Positions 7,423 through 20,653 of a stretch of DNA of 64,000 nucleotides are shown here, piece by piece. The notes under the pieces are model-generated. The model made no database searches and was not told the origin of the DNA. It saw only the letters and a list, made by a program, of their open reading frames with translations. The translations under genes and the position numbers were made by a program. The stretch comes from Solirhodobacter olei (GTDB lineage Bacteria > Pseudomonadota > Alphaproteobacteria > Rhodobacterales > Rhodobacteraceae). Location of the stretch: the NCBI RefSeq assembly GCF_004010155.1, contig NZ_RRYH01000003.1, positions 310,001 to 374,000 of the forward strand. The letters are read 5' to 3'. Within the stretch, counting starts at the first letter, position 1, and each line of letters opens with the position of its first letter.

Positions 7423-10400
7423 ATGGTCAGGGTGGGCCGGACACCACCCGGGGAAGAGATGAGCGAGGCAGCCAGCGAGATACAGCGGCGCGGCCGGTTG
7501 GGCCTCTGGGCGCTTCTGAGCCTGGCGCTGATGCTTGCCGTGGCGGCGGTGGGCCTGCTCGTGGTCACCGGCAAGCCGCTGGTGGCGCCGGGCTGGCTGG
7601 TGCAGGGCGTCGAGGCGCGGGTGAACGCGCGGCTTGGCGACCAGGCGAAGCTGCATATTGGCGGCGCGCAGCTCTTGATCGGCACCGACGGGCTGCCGCG
7701 GGTGCGGCTGGCCAATGTGCGGCTGACCGAGCCCGGGGGGCGAGACCTGGCCGACCTGCCGGAGGTGCGGGCCTCGCTGTCGCTGGCGGCGCTGCTGCAG
7801 GGGCGGCTGGCGCCGAGCACGCTTACCGTCTCGGGCGCGCGGCTGAGCCTGCAGAGGAACGCCAACGGAAGCCTGAACATAGGCCTGGGCAAGGGTCTGG
7901 GCGCGGCGCAGCGGCGCGTGCCCTCGATCGGAGGCATTCTGGCCGAGATCGATCATGCGCTTGAAACCCCGCTTCTGGCGCATCTGAAGCGGATCCGGGC
8001 CGATGCGCTGAGCCTCAGCCTGAACGACGCGCGGGCGCATCGGGTCTGGCAGGTCGGCGACGGGCGGCTGGCGCTGGTGCAGGATGCGCGGCAGGTCTCG
8101 ATCGAGCTGGGCTTCGGGCTGGCCAACCCGGAGGGCGATCCGGCCCGGGCGGTGGTGACATTCGTCAGCCGCAAGGCCACGCCGGAGGCGCGCATGTCGG
8201 TCCGGGTCGAGAATGTCGACGGCGCCGACATTGCCGCCGAGGCGCCCGCGCTGGCCTTCCTCAAGGTCGTGCGCGCGCCGATCTCCGGCGATTTCCGGGC
8301 CAGCGTGGGTGGCGACGGCCAGATCAGCGGCATCGGCGGCTCGCTCAACTTCGGGAAGGGCGCGGTCAAGGTCAATGCGGGGACGCCGCCGATCGGCTTC
8401 GACAGCGGCACGCTGGCCTTCCGCTACGACCCGGCGGCCCAGAAGGTCGATTTCACCGAGATGTCGATCCAGAGCGCCTCGCTCCGCGTCCGGGCCACAG
8501 CGCACGCCTATCTGCGCGACATGGTCAACGGGCTGCCCAAGACGCTGGTAGGGCAGGTGAACCTGACCCAGGTGATGGTCGATCCCAAGGGGCTTTTCGA
8601 GCAGCCGGTGCAATTCTCCAGGGGTGAGATCGACCTGAAGCTGAACCTGGAGCCGTTCAACCTGCAGCTTGGCCAGCTGATGCTGATGGAGGGGCCGCGG
8701 CGGATCCTCGCCTCGGGCGATTTCGCGGCGACGCCGGAGGGCTGGAAGGTGGCGCTCGACACCCAGCTGAACCAGATCAGCCACACCGACCTGCTGGCGC
8801 TCTGGCCGGTCTTCCTGGTGCCGAAGACGCGGGAGTGGCTGTCGGAGAACGTGCAGACAGGCCTTCTGTTCAACGTCCATGCGGCGCTGCGGCTCGACCC
8901 GGCGCAGGACAAGGCGCCGGTCCTGTCGCTGGGCTATGATTTCTCCAACGCCGATGTTCGCTTCATCAAGACGCTGCCGCCGATCCGGTCCGGCCGGGGC
9001 TATGCCACGATCGAGGGCAAGACCTATACGATGGTGGTCGACAAGGGCCATATCGACGCGCCGCAGGGCGGATCGGTGGATGTTGCGGGATCGGTCTTTG
9101 CGGTGCCCGACATCGATGTGAAGCCGCCGCCGGCGGTGGTCACGCTGAAGACCCATTCCTCGATCACGGCGGCGCTGTCGCTGCTGGACCAGCCGCCGTT
9201 CCGGTTCCTGACCAAGGCCGGCCAGCCGGTGGATCTGGCCGACGGGACCGCGGATCTCAACGCCACGATCAAGCTGCCGCTGGCCGATCAGATCAAGCTG
9301 CCGGATGTCACCTACAACGTGACCGGAACGCTTTCGGATGTGAGGAGCGCCAAGATCGTCCAGGGCCGAGTGCTGACCGCGCCGAGCCTTGCCGTCAGCG
9401 TCGACAACGACCGCATCCAGATCTCCGGCAAGGGCAAGATGGGCGTGCTGCCGGTCGATGTGACCTGGAGCCAGGGCCTTGCCCCCGGCGAAGGCAAGAC
9501 CAGCCATCTGAGCGGCACGGTGGAGATGTCGCAGGCCTTCGTGGACGAGTTCCACATCGGCCTGCCCAAGGGCGCGGTCACCGGCCATGGCGCGGGCCAT
9601 ATCGAGGCGGACCTGACCAAGGGCGGCGGCACGTTCAAGCTGACCTCCGACCTTGCCGGGGTCGGCCTCGCCCTGCCGGAGCTGGGCTGGGCCAAGCCCG
9701 AGGGTGCCAAGGGGACGCTGGTGGTGGCCGGCCGACTGGGCAAGCCGGTCTCGATCGACAAGCTGGAGCTCAGGGGCGCGGGGCTCGATGCGACGGGCCG
9801 GGTGGTGCTGAACCACAACGGGACGCTCAACGCGGTGCGGCTGGCACGGGTGCGGCTGGGCGGATGGCTTGACGGGCCGGTGGACCTGATCGGCCGGGGC
9901 AAGGCCGGGGTCGCGGTGACGATGAAGGGCGGCACGATCGACCTGCGCCACGCCACCTTCCGAAGGAGCGCCACGCGCGGGCTGGCGGTGCCGATCACGC
10001 TGTCGCTCGACAAGCTGATCGTGTCGCAGGGGATCGTGCTGACAGGGTTCAAGGGCGATTTCACCACGCTCGGCGGCTTCAACGGCACATTCGGCGCCCA
10101 GGTCAACGGCAAGGCGCAGGTGCAGGGCACGGTGGTCCCCTCTGCCGACGGCACCGCGGTGCGCATCCGCGCCGCGGACGCGGGGGCGACGATCGGGGCG
10201 GCGGGGGTCTTCGACAAGGGCCGGGGCGGGACGCTGGACCTGACGCTGATCCCGCGCAAGGAACCGGGGCAGTACAACGGCCATCTCGACATCCAGAACA
10301 TCAAGGTGGTGAAGGCGCCCGGGCTGGCCGACCTTCTGGAGGCGATCTCCATTGTCGGGCTGCTCGACCAGCTCAACGGGCCGGGCATCGGCTTTTCCCA

Positions 10401-10728
10401 GGTGAAGGCCGACTTCCGCTTGACGCCGGATGCGATCGACGTGACGAAGGGCTCCGCCATCGGGCCCTCCATGGGGATCTCGGCGGCGGGGCTCTTCGAT
10501 CTGAAGACGGATGTGTTCAACATGCAGGGCGTGATCTCGCCGATCTATTTCCTGAATGGGATCGGGTCGATCCTGACCGGGGCGGGCGAGGGGCTCTTCG
10601 GGTTCAACTACCGCCTGCGCGGGACCTCGGCCAATCCGAAGGTCTCGGTCAATCCGCTGTCGATCCTGACGCCCTGGATGTTCCGCAACCTGTTCCGCGG
10701 TCCGCCGCCGAGCCTGGACAAGAAATGA
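7423..10728 (+). CDS. YhdP/AsmA-like large inner-membrane-anchored protein
   Basis: Encodes about 1100 residues: one N-terminal transmembrane segment (about residues 27-49), then a long periplasmic region rich in beta-strand and ending in an AsmA-like C-terminal domain ([26 protein letters not shown]). This is the layout of AsmA/TamB/YhdP proteins, which are thought to bridge the periplasm and move phospholipid to the outer membrane. Two ATG starts are possible: 7423, with a weak ribosome-binding site, and 7459, preceded by GGGGAAGAG; the second may be the true one. The stop overlaps queA by four bases. Confidence 0.85.
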   Translation: MVRVGRTPPGEEMSEAASEIQRRGRLGLWALLSLALMLAVAAVGLLVVTGKPLVAPGWLVQGVEARVNARLGDQAKLHIGGAQLLIGTDGLPRVRLANVRLTEPGGRDLADLPEVRASLSLAALLQGRLAPSTLTVSGARLSLQRNANGSLNIGLGKGLGAAQRRVPSIGGILAEIDHALETPLLAHLKRIRADALSLSLNDARAHRVWQVGDGRLALVQDARQVSIELGFGLANPEGDPARAVVTFVSRKATPEARMSVRVENVDGADIAAEAPALAFLKVVRAPISGDFRASVGGDGQISGIGGSLNFGKGAVKVNAGTPPIGFDSGTLAFRYDPAAQKVDFTEMSIQSASLRVRATAHAYLRDMVNGLPKTLVGQVNLTQVMVDPKGLFEQPVQFSRGEIDLKLNLEPFNLQLGQLMLMEGPRRILASGDFAATPEGWKVALDTQLNQISHTDLLALWPVFLVPKTREWLSENVQTGLLFNVHAALRLDPAQDKAPVLSLGYDFSNADVRFIKTLPPIRSGRGYATIEGKTYTMVVDKGHIDAPQGGSVDVAGSVFAVPDIDVKPPPAVVTLKTHSSITAALSLLDQPPFRFLTKAGQPVDLADGTADLNATIKLPLADQIKLPDVTYNVTGTLSDVRSAKIVQGRVLTAPSLAVSVDNDRIQISGKGKMGVLPVDVTWSQGLAPGEGKTSHLSGTVEMSQAFVDEFHIGLPKGAVTGHGAGHIEADLTKGGGTFKLTSDLAGVGLALPELGWAKPEGAKGTLVVAGRLGKPVSIDKLELRGAGLDATGRVVLNHNGTLNAVRLARVRLGGWLDGPVDLIGRGKAGVAVTMKGGTIDLRHATFRRSATRGLAVPITLSLDKLIVSQGIVLTGFKGDFTTLGGFNGTFGAQVNGKAQVQGTVVPSADGTAVRIRAADAGATIGAAGVFDKGRGGTLDLTLIPRKEPGQYNGHLDIQNIKVVKAPGLADLLEAISIVGLLDQLNGPGIGFSQVKADFRLTPDAIDVTKGSAIGPSMGISAAGLFDLKTDVFNMQGVISPIYFLNGIGSILTGAGEGLFGFNYRLRGTSANPKVSVNPLSILTPWMFRNLFRGPPPSLDKK

Positions 10729-11774
10729 AGCTGGACGATTTCGATTTCGAACTGCCAGAGGCGCTGATCGCCACCCGGCCGGCGCGGCCGCGCAGTTCCG
10801 CGCGGATGCTGGTGGCGGAGGGCGACGACATCCACGATCTGCACGTGCGCGACCTGGCCGGGCTGCTGGGGCCGGACGACCTGATGGTGCTGAACAACAC
10901 CAAGGTGATCCCGGCGCGGCTGAGCGGGTATCGCGACCGGGTGACCGGGCAGGGGGTGAGCCGCGCCGGGATCGAGGTGACGCTGCTGGAGCCGCAGGCA
11001 GACGGCTGCTGGAGCGCGCTTGCCAAGCCGATGCGCAAGCTTGCCGAGGGCGAGGTGGTGGTTTTCTCCGATGCGCTCTCTGCCGAGGTGAAGGGGCGGG
11101 ACGAGACGGCGATCCGGCTCGACTTCAACCTGAAGGGCGAGGATTTCGACCGCGCGCTGGCCGAGGCGGGCGCGATGCCGCTGCCGCCCTATATCGCGGC
11201 CAAGCGGCCGGCCGACCGGCAGGACAACGAGGATTACCAGACCGTCTTCGCCCGGCGCGCCGGCGCGGTGGCGGCGCCGACGGCGAGCCTGCATTTCGAC
11301 GACGCGCTTCTGGCCGCGCTGAAGGCGCGGGGCGTGAAATTCGCCGAGGTGACGCTGCATGTGGGCGCGGGCACCTTCCTGCCGGTGAAGGTGGAGGATG
11401 TGACCACCCACAAGATGCACGCCGAATGGGGCGAGGTGACCGAAGAGGCTGCCGCGGCCGTCAACGCCCATCGCGCGGCGGGCGGGCGGGTGATTGCCGT
11501 CGGCACCACGGCGCTTCGGCTGATCGAGAGCGCCGCCGATCTTGGCGGCACGCTGCATCCCTGGCGGGGAACGACCGAAATCTTCATCTATCCCGGCTAT
11601 CGCTTCCGCATGGCCGATGCGCTGATGACGAATTTCCACCTGCCGAAATCCACGCTGATGATGCTGGTTTCGGCGCTGATGGGGCAGGAGAGGATCCGCC
11701 GGATCTACGACCATGCGGTGGCCGAAGGGTACCGCTTCTTCTCTTACGGCGACGCCTCGTTGCTTCTGCCCTGA
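10725..11774 (+). CDS. queA: S-adenosylmethionine:tRNA ribosyltransferase-isomerase QueA
   Basis: Encodes a 349-residue QueA, which transfers and isomerises the ribosyl part of AdoMet onto 7-aminomethyl-7-deazaguanine in tRNA to form epoxyqueuosine. Family motifs include [22 protein letters not shown] at the N-terminus, [14 protein letters not shown], and [22 protein letters not shown] and [20 protein letters not shown]. Length agrees with the family. The start overlaps the YhdP-like stop as ATGA. No other queuosine gene is in view; tgt often follows queA, but here an MFS gene does. Confidence 0.96.
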   Translation: MKLDDFDFELPEALIATRPARPRSSARMLVAEGDDIHDLHVRDLAGLLGPDDLMVLNNTKVIPARLSGYRDRVTGQGVSRAGIEVTLLEPQADGCWSALAKPMRKLAEGEVVVFSDALSAEVKGRDETAIRLDFNLKGEDFDRALAEAGAMPLPPYIAAKRPADRQDNEDYQTVFARRAGAVAAPTASLHFDDALLAALKARGVKFAEVTLHVGAGTFLPVKVEDVTTHKMHAEWGEVTEEAAAAVNAHRAAGGRVIAVGTTALRLIESAADLGGTLHPWRGTTEIFIYPGYRFRMADALMTNFHLPKSTLMMLVSALMGQERIRRIYDHAVAEGYRFFSYGDASLLLP

Positions 11775-11872
11775 AAGTAAGGGCGCTTCCCGACAGGGTT
11801 GTGTCGGTCTCGCCTTAGCGTGGCGGGGCCGGGGCGCCTATCGGAGGGGCCAAGACAAGGCGATAAGATCCT

Positions 11873-13150
11873 ATGCTGACCGTTCTGCGCAATTCCTGGG
11901 CCCTGCTTCTCGGCATCATGCTTCTGATGCTGGGCAACGGCATGCAGGGCACGCTCCTTGGCATCCGCGGCGGGATCGAGGGGATCTCGACCCTGCACAT
12001 GTCGGTCGTCATGTCTTCCTATTTCCTCGGCTTCCTCTTCGGCAGCCGGATGACGCCGGAGATGCTGCGCAGGGTCGGCCATGTGCGGGTCTTCGCGGCG
12101 CTGGGATCGCTGATCTCGGCGGTGCTGATCATGTATGCCGTGGCGCCCGACTGGATCGCCTGGTCCGTCGAGCGCGTGGTGATCGGCTTCTCCTTCTCGG
12201 GGGTCTACATCACCGCCGAGAGCTGGCTCAACAACGCCTCGACCAACGAGAACCGGGGCAAGGCGCTGTCGCTCTACATCATCGTGCAGATGATCGGGAT
12301 CATCGCGGCGCAGACGCTGCTGAACTTCGCCGACCCGGCGGGCTACATCCTCTTCGTGATCCCCTCGGTGCTGGTCTCGGTCGCCTTCACGCCGATCCTT
12401 CTGTCGATCTCCGCCGCGCCGGCCTTCGAGAAGACAGAAGCGCTGAGCTTCCGCAAGCTCTACAAGACCTCACCCCTGGGCATCGTGGCGATGTTCCTGC
12501 TGGGCGGCGTCTTCTCGGCGCAGTTCGGCATGGCCTCGGTCTGGGGCACGGCGGTGGGGCTGAGCGTGCGCCAGCTGTCGATCTTCGTGGCGATGATCTA
12601 CGTCGGCGGGCTGGTGTTCCAATATCCGATCGGCTGGCTTTCGGACCGGATGGACCGGCGGTTGCTGATCCTGGCCCTGGCGGTGATCGGCGCGGTTGTG
12701 ACGGCCACGGCGGTGATCTTCGCGCCGGGCTTCTGGGTGCTGACGGGCATCGCGGCGCTGATGGGGGGGACCTCCAACCCGCTTTACTCGCTGCTGGTGG
12801 CCTATGTGAACGACTACCTTGAAGGGCCGGACATGGCCGCGGCCTCGGCCGGGCTGATCTTCGTCAACGGGCTGGGCGCGATCACGGGGCCGATGATCAC
12901 CGGCTGGGTGATGGCGGGGGTCGGGCCCTCGGGGTTCTTTCTCTTCATGTCGATCCTCTTCGTGGCGATGGCGCTTTATGCCGGCTGGCGGATGACGCGG
13001 CGCCCGCACGCGGTGGTGGAGCAGCCGGGCAGCTTCACGCCGCTGTCGCCGGCGGCCTCGGCGCTCGCCGTGGGCGTGGCGGTGGAGGCGGCGCAGGAGG
13101 CGGCCGAGGGCGCGGCCGATGCGCCGGCGGAGGATGCGGCGCTGGGCTGA
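11873..13150 (+). CDS. MFS transporter, YcaD-like
   Basis: Encodes a 425-residue major facilitator with about twelve hydrophobic segments and an Ala/Glu-rich cytoplasmic tail. The N-terminal region (LLMLGNGMQGTLLGIRGG), FLFGSRMTPEMLRRVGHVRVFA and ITAESWLNNASTNENRGKALSLY resemble the YcaD family of MFS proteins, whose substrates are unknown. It starts about 100 bases after queA and has no obvious operon partner; DUF924 follows 60 bases downstream on the same strand. A substrate cannot be predicted from the sequence. Confidence 0.85.
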   Translation: MLTVLRNSWALLLGIMLLMLGNGMQGTLLGIRGGIEGISTLHMSVVMSSYFLGFLFGSRMTPEMLRRVGHVRVFAALGSLISAVLIMYAVAPDWIAWSVERVVIGFSFSGVYITAESWLNNASTNENRGKALSLYIIVQMIGIIAAQTLLNFADPAGYILFVIPSVLVSVAFTPILLSISAAPAFEKTEALSFRKLYKTSPLGIVAMFLLGGVFSAQFGMASVWGTAVGLSVRQLSIFVAMIYVGGLVFQYPIGWLSDRMDRRLLILALAVIGAVVTATAVIFAPGFWVLTGIAALMGGTSNPLYSLLVAYVNDYLEGPDMAAASAGLIFVNGLGAITGPMITGWVMAGVGPSGFFLFMSILFVAMALYAGWRMTRRPHAVVEQPGSFTPLSPAASALAVGVAVEAAQEAAEGAADAPAEDAALG

Positions 13151-13210
13151 GCGCGTTGCGCCCCGTCGGGGAACCTGTCAGGTTCGGGCGGCAGCAATGC
13201 GGAGGCCGCG

Positions 13211-13783
13211 ATGTCCGATCCCGAAGAGATTCTCGCCTTTTGGCTGGATGAGCTGGGGCCCGAGCGCTGGTACGCAGGGGGCAAGGCTCTGGATGCCGAG
13301 ATCCGGGAGCGCTTCGAGGAGACGTGGCGCGCGGCGGCGGCCGGCAGGCTTGAGAGCTGGCTGAGCGGGCCGCGGTCGGCGTTGGCCTACCTGATCCTGA
13401 CCGACCAGTTCCCCCGCAACATGTTCCGCGGCGAGTCCGATGCCTTCGCGACCGACGCACGGGCGCGGGCGGCGGCGGCGAAGGCGCTGGAGGAGGGCTG
13501 GGACCTGGAGGTGGCGGAGCCGGCGCGGCAGTTCTTCTACATGCCCTTCATGCATTCCGAGGATCTCTCTCACCAGGACCGCTGCGTCGGCCTGATGGCG
13601 GAGCGGATGCCGGAGACGGGCGATCACAACCACCTGCACGCCCGCGCCCATCGCGAGGTCATCCGCCGCTTCGGCCGCTTCCCGCACCGCAATGGTGCGC
13701 TCGACCGGGATACGACGGAGGAAGAGGCGTCGTTTCTGGACGACGGGGGCTACGGCGCGATCGTGAAGCATTTGGGCGGCTGA
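13211..13783 (+). CDS. DUF924 family protein
   Basis: Encodes a 190-residue soluble, mostly helical protein of the DUF924 family (TPR-like fold). Family motifs are ILAFWLDELGPERWY, LILTDQFPRNMFRG, FYMPFMHSEDLSHQ and the HPHRN-like FGRFPHRNGALDR near the end. A GGAGG ribosome-binding site precedes the ATG. No function is established for the family. It lies between an MFS gene and a GFA gene, which gives no clear hint. Confidence 0.88.
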   Translation: MSDPEEILAFWLDELGPERWYAGGKALDAEIRERFEETWRAAAAGRLESWLSGPRSALAYLILTDQFPRNMFRGESDAFATDARARAAAAKALEEGWDLEVAEPARQFFYMPFMHSEDLSHQDRCVGLMAERMPETGDHNHLHARAHREVIRRFGRFPHRNGALDRDTTEEEASFLDDGGYGAIVKHLGG

Positions 13784-13840
13784 GCATCTGATGCCGCGGC
13801 GCCGGCCGTGGTAGCACTCCCGGCAGGGCAAGGAGGGGCA

Positions 13841-14347
13841 ATGAGCACTCACGAGGGCGGCTGTCTGTGCGGCGCGATCCGGTACGAGACCCGGGGCGAG
13901 CCTGTTCGCGTCACCATCTGCCACTGCCGGTTCTGCCAGCGGGCAACCGGGGGCGGACCGATGACGAACGCCAATTTCGAGCTGTCCGCGCTGACGGTGA
14001 CGCGGGGGGAGCCCAAGGTGTACGACCACCGTTCGGAAGGCAGTGGCAAGCTGGTCCACATCCATTTCTGCCCCGACTGCGGCACCAAGCTCTACATGAC
14101 CTTCGAGCGCTTCCCGGGCTTTGCGGGTCTCTATGCCGGCACTTTCGATGATCCGTCCTGGATCCGGCTGGATCCGGCGAGCTCCAAGCAGATCTATCTC
14201 GACGTGGCCCGGCCGGATTCGGCGATCCTGCCGGGCATCAACGCCTTCGGGGAACATGCGGCGGCAGCCGACGGCACGCCCTCCGCGCCGCATGTCTTCG
14301 ACCGGGCGCGGATCGTCGGCGAGGCCTGGCCACCGGGGGCGGACTAG
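13841..14347 (+). CDS. GFA family zinc-binding protein
   Basis: Encodes a 168-residue member of the GFA (glutathione-dependent formaldehyde-activating enzyme-like) family. The cysteine pattern is visible: GGCLCGAIRYE, CHCRFCQRATGG and FCPDCGTKLY, which bind zinc. I chose the ATG at 13841 because AAGGAGG lies just before it and the family begins with a short segment before GGCLCG. Most family members have no demonstrated formaldehyde activity, so I give only the family. No formaldehyde oxidation genes are nearby. Confidence 0.9.
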   Translation: MSTHEGGCLCGAIRYETRGEPVRVTICHCRFCQRATGGGPMTNANFELSALTVTRGEPKVYDHRSEGSGKLVHIHFCPDCGTKLYMTFERFPGFAGLYAGTFDDPSWIRLDPASSKQIYLDVARPDSAILPGINAFGEHAAAADGTPSAPHVFDRARIVGEAWPPGAD

Positions 14348-14444
14348 CCATGCATTCAGCGAAGGGCCCTGCGGCGCAGGCTTCATTGCTCGTCAAGGGG
14401 AACTAGTTTAAAGGTCAACTACTTTTTCCGAAGGGGAGGATGCG

Positions 14445-15839
14445 ATGCCGGCGAAGGCTTTCGACATGATCGTGATCGGGGCGGGCCCCGGTGGCTACGT
14501 CTGCGCCATCCGTGGCGCCCAGCTTGGGCTGAACGTCGCCGTGGTGGAACGCGAGCATCTGGGCGGCATCTGCCTCAACTGGGGCTGCATCCCGACGAAG
14601 GCCCTGCTGCGGTCGGCCGAAGTGTTCCACCTGATGGAGCGGGCCAAGGACTTTGGCCTGAAGGCGGAGAACATCGGCTACGACATCGACGCGGTGGTGA
14701 AACGTTCGCGCGGCGTGGCCAAGCAGCTTTCGGGCGGGGTCGGGCATCTGCTGAAGAAGAACAAGGTCACGGTGGTGATGGGCGAGGCGACGCTGACCTC
14801 GCCGACCGCGGTGACGGTGAAAACCGAGAAGGGCACCGAGGAGCTGACCGCCAAATCCGTGGTGCTGGCGACCGGGGCGCGGGCCCGCGACCTGCCGGGG
14901 CTCGAGGCCGACGGCAAGCGTGTCTGGTCCTACAAGCACGCGCTGCAGCCGCCGCATATGCCCAAGAAGCTGCTTGTGATCGGATCGGGCGCGATCGGCA
15001 TCGAATTCGCGAGCTTCTTCAACACGCTGGGCGCCGAGACGACGGTGGTCGAGGTGATGGACCGGATCCTGCCGGTGGAGGATGCCGAAATCTCCGCCTT
15101 CGCCAAGAAGCAGTTCGTCAAGCAGGGGATGACGATCCTCGAGAAGGCGACCGTCAAGAAGCTCGACCGCGCGGCCGACAAGGTGACGGCCCATATCGAG
15201 ACCGGCGGCAAGACCGAGACCAAGGAATTCGACACGGTGATCTCTGCCGTGGGGATCGTCGGCAATGTCGAGGGGCTGGGGCTGGAAAAGGTCGGCGTGA
15301 AGGTCGACCGCACTCATGTCGTGGTGGACGAGTACTGCCGGACCGGCGTGCCCGGCCTCTATGCCATCGGCGATATCGCGGGCGCGCCCTGGCTGGCGCA
15401 CAAGGCCAGCCACGAGGGCGTCATGGTGGCCGAGCTGGTCGCAGGCGGTCATCCGCATGCCGTTCGCCCGGGCTCCATCGCCGGCTGCACCTATTGCTAT
15501 CCGCAGGTCGCCTCTGTCGGGCTGACCGAGGCGAAGGCAAAGGAGGCGGGCTACGAGATCAACGTCGGCCGCTTCCCCTTCATCGGCAACGGCAAGGCGA
15601 TCGCGCTGGGCGAGCCGGAGGGGATGGTAAAGACCGTCTTCGACGCCAAGACGGGCGAGCTGCTGGGCGCTCACATGGTCGGCGCGGAAGTGACCGAGCT
15701 GATCCAGGGCTATATCGTCGGCCGCACGCTGGAGACGACGGAAGCCGAGCTGATGGAGACCGTCTTCCCGCATCCGACGCTTTCGGAGATGATGCACGAG
15801 GCCGTGCTGGACGCCTACGGCCGCGCCATCCATTTCTGA
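14445..15839 (+). CDS. lpdA: Dihydrolipoyl dehydrogenase (E3)
   Basis: Encodes a 464-residue flavoprotein that reoxidises dihydrolipoamide in 2-oxoacid dehydrogenase complexes or the glycine cleavage system. FAD-binding GAGPGG is at residues 12-17, the redox disulfide is C43/C48 in GGICLNWGCIPTK, the NAD-binding GSGAIG is mid-protein, and the catalytic His-Glu pair is in HPTLSEMMHE. A GGGGAGG site precedes the start. The gene stands alone: no E1 or E2 genes of pyruvate or 2-oxoglutarate dehydrogenase are adjacent, so which complex it serves is unknown. Confidence 0.95.
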   Translation: MPAKAFDMIVIGAGPGGYVCAIRGAQLGLNVAVVEREHLGGICLNWGCIPTKALLRSAEVFHLMERAKDFGLKAENIGYDIDAVVKRSRGVAKQLSGGVGHLLKKNKVTVVMGEATLTSPTAVTVKTEKGTEELTAKSVVLATGARARDLPGLEADGKRVWSYKHALQPPHMPKKLLVIGSGAIGIEFASFFNTLGAETTVVEVMDRILPVEDAEISAFAKKQFVKQGMTILEKATVKKLDRAADKVTAHIETGGKTETKEFDTVISAVGIVGNVEGLGLEKVGVKVDRTHVVVDEYCRTGVPGLYAIGDIAGAPWLAHKASHEGVMVAELVAGGHPHAVRPGSIAGCTYCYPQVASVGLTEAKAKEAGYEINVGRFPFIGNGKAIALGEPEGMVKTVFDAKTGELLGAHMVGAEVTELIQGYIVGRTLETTEAELMETVFPHPTLSEMMHEAVLDAYGRAIHF

Positions 15840-15842
15840 CGC

Positions 15843-15866
15843 CAGACCCAGACCCAAACCCAGACC
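15843..15866. repeat. Hexamer tandem repeat (CAGACC)4
   Basis: Four head-to-tail units of CAGACC, the third altered to CAAACC, fill most of the 40-base gap between lpdA and the next MFS gene. A short simple repeat of this kind can vary in copy number; it lies 14 bases before the MFS start codon. Confidence 0.8.
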
Positions 15867-15879
15867 CGAGCAGGGGACC

Positions 15880-17070
15880 ATGCCGGCCGAACCCGCCCAG
15901 AGGCGCCTTCTGCCGGCGCTGCAAATCCTCGCGATCTGGGCCGCCGGCCTGGGTGCCGCCGCGCAGTTCGGCAAGATCAGCCTGGCCTATGGCCGCTTCG
16001 CGGCGGCCTATCCGGGGCAGGGGCCGGTGGCGATGGGCTTCATGGTCTCGATCGTCGGCCTCGTCGGGCTGGCGCTTGGCACCACCGCGGGGCTGCTGGT
16101 CGAGCGCGCGGGGCTTCGACGCACGCTGATCGCCGGGCTGCTTCTGGGCGCGGTGCTGTCGGCGCTGGAGGCGTTCCTTCCGCCCTATCCGGTGATGATG
16201 GCGCTGCGCGCGGCCGAAGGGCTTTCGCAGCTCGCCATCGTCGTCGCCGGGCCGGTGCTGATCGCGCAGATCGCGCCGCTTCGCTGGCAGGGGCTGGCGA
16301 TGTCGCTGTGGGCGACCTTCTTCGGGGTCTCCTTCGCGCTGACAGCGCTGGTGGTGCCGGGGATCCTCGCGCTGGGTGGGCTACAGGCGCTGCTGTTGGC
16401 GCATGCCGGCTGGCTGACGTTTTTCGCGATGCTCCTTTGGCCGATGCTGCCCGCTGATGCCCGCGGCGGACGGGCGTTGCGGCTGGTGGAACTGCCGGGG
16501 CTGCATGCGGCGATCTACCGTTCGCCCTCGGTCGCGGCACCCGCGGCGGGTTTCGTCTTCTACACAGTGACTTACGTGGCGCTTCTTACCCTGCTGCCGC
16601 CGCTGGCCGGGGCCGGGCGGGAGGCGGTGGCCTTCGCCCTGCCGCTGGTCAGCATCATCGCCTCGCTGAGCCTGGGCGTCTGGCTGATCCGGCGGGTGGG
16701 GGCGGTCCGCGTGGTGCAGGGGGGCTTTGCGCTTGGCCTTCTCGCGGTGCTGGCGATGCGGGTGTTCTGGGGCGAACCGGGGGTCGCCTTCGGCGCGATC
16801 CTCGTTCTTGGCGCGGCGCTGGGCCTGGTTCAGGGGGCGAGCTTCGCGGCGATCCCCGAGCTGAACGCCGCGCCCGAGGACCGGGCACGGGCCGCCGGGG
16901 CGGTGGCGCAGCTGGGCAATCTGGGCACGGCGAGCGGCACGCCGATCCTTGCCGCGCTGATCGCCGGGCTGGGGATCAACGGCGCGGTGGTCTTCGTCGC
17001 GCCGCTCTGCGTGGCCGGGATCGCCATGCACGCCTGGATGGCGGCGCGGCGGCGCCGGAGCGCGGTCTAG
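15880..17070 (+). CDS. MFS transporter
   Basis: Encodes a 396-residue major facilitator with about twelve transmembrane segments, including an early basic loop ERAGLRRTL between helices 2 and 3. An AGGGG ribosome-binding site precedes the ATG. It follows lpdA by 40 bases and its stop overlaps the convergent rhodanese gene by four bases. Family-level similarity is to CynX/NimT-like or sugar-efflux-like MFS proteins, but I cannot assign a substrate. Confidence 0.82.
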   Translation: MPAEPAQRRLLPALQILAIWAAGLGAAAQFGKISLAYGRFAAAYPGQGPVAMGFMVSIVGLVGLALGTTAGLLVERAGLRRTLIAGLLLGAVLSALEAFLPPYPVMMALRAAEGLSQLAIVVAGPVLIAQIAPLRWQGLAMSLWATFFGVSFALTALVVPGILALGGLQALLLAHAGWLTFFAMLLWPMLPADARGGRALRLVELPGLHAAIYRSPSVAAPAAGFVFYTVTYVALLTLLPPLAGAGREAVAFALPLVSIIASLSLGVWLIRRVGAVRVVQGGFALGLLAVLAMRVFWGEPGVAFGAILVLGAALGLVQGASFAAIPELNAAPEDRARAAGAVAQLGNLGTASGTPILAALIAGLGINGAVVFVAPLCVAGIAMHAWMAARRRRSAV

Positions 17071-17435
17071 ACCGGGTTCACCAACCCACCGCCGGCGCGC
17101 CAGTCGCCCAGGCCGCCGATGTTGTAGACCTCGGTATAGCCCATCGCGAGCATCTGCTTCGCCGCCGCCTGCGAGCGCCCGCCCGAGGCGCAGTAGAGCG
17201 CCACCGGCTTCTCGACCGAGAGGCGCTTGTCACGTTCGTCGCTTTGCGGGTCTGCCTTGGTGCGAAGCAGCATCATCGGGATGTGCAGCGCGTCCTTGGC
17301 CTTGCCAGTGGCGCGCAGCTCGCCGATGTCGCGCACGTCGATCACCAGCAGCTCTCCCTTCCGGGCGCGGGCCACGGCCTCTGCCGGATCGATCTTCTGA
17401 ACGGCGGGGCCGGAGGATTTGAAGAAGCCGAACAT
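17067..17435 (-). CDS. Rhodanese-like domain protein
   Basis: Encodes a 122-residue single-domain rhodanese. The active-site loop is CASGGRS, with the catalytic cysteine in LYCASGGRSQAAAKQML, and the IDVRDIGE segment is typical. Such proteins carry persulfide sulfur on the cysteine. I chose the ATG at 17435, which gives MFGFFKSSGP; the open frame runs further upstream but that part is proline-rich and unlike a rhodanese. The 3' end overlaps the converging MFS gene by four bases. Confidence 0.88.
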   Translation of the reverse strand: MFGFFKSSGPAVQKIDPAEAVARARKGELLVIDVRDIGELRATGKAKDALHIPMMLLRTKADPQSDERDKRLSVEKPVALYCASGGRSQAAAKQMLAMGYTEVYNIGGLGDWRAGGGLVNPV

Positions 17436-17619
17436 GGGGCATGCCTTTCGCAGCGGGGTCGGGGTGCGCGGAAGGTGGCGTGCCGGGAGGGGAGGATCAA
17501 GGGGGGCAGGACCGCCGCGGGTAAATTTATATTCACAATGTGGAATGTGTGATCGGTGCGACACGGCGCGGGCAGGGCGGGACCGGCGGGTGAGCGGAAA
17601 ATACGCGAAGCGGTGCTTT

Positions 17620-17634
17620 GTTCACCTTAAGTTC
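17620..17634 (+). promoter_or_regulatory. LexA (SOS) box upstream of uvrA
   Basis: The sequence reads GTTC-ACCTTAA-GTTC, a perfect match to the direct-repeat SOS box GTTC-N7-GTTC used by LexA in Rhodobacter and other alphaproteobacteria. It lies 67 bases before the uvrA start codon, a fitting place for repression of uvrA. The rest of the 266-base gap upstream (17436-17701) has an AT-richer patch around 17530-17550 but no promoter I can place with confidence. Confidence 0.85.
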
Positions 17635-17701
17635 ACGTTTTTCGATTGGAGACTCATCCGGCATCGCCTATGTCTTGCCGGATGGAACCCGGGGGTCCGG
17701 C

Positions 17702-20578
<2,877 letters not shown>

Positions 20579-20613
20579 GCCGGCGCGCGGGGCATCGAGC
20601 CCCGCGTGCCGGC
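20579..20613. terminator. Hairpin directly after uvrA
   Basis: A 15-base stem with one mismatch, GCCGGCGCGCGGGGC against GCCCCGCGTGCCGGC, encloses a 5-base loop and starts with the base after the uvrA stop. No T run follows, so it may slow transcription or protect the mRNA end rather than be a classical intrinsic terminator. It lies before the next gene on the same strand. Confidence 0.6.
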
Positions 20614-20653
20614 GCTGACGCGGCCCCCGGGGCGGGGCGGTTAAATCGCCGCA

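Noticed and set aside
7387-10284. A 965-codon open frame on the minus strand opposite the YhdP-like gene
   Set aside because: It is His/Arg/Gln/Pro-rich with no domain pattern, as expected for the antisense frame of a high-GC gene; the + strand frame has a clear membrane anchor and family layout.
17618-17701. An upstream TTG start extending uvrA by 28 residues
   Set aside because: The added residues are not like UvrA, the region contains the SOS box, and the ATG at 17702 gives the conserved N-terminus.
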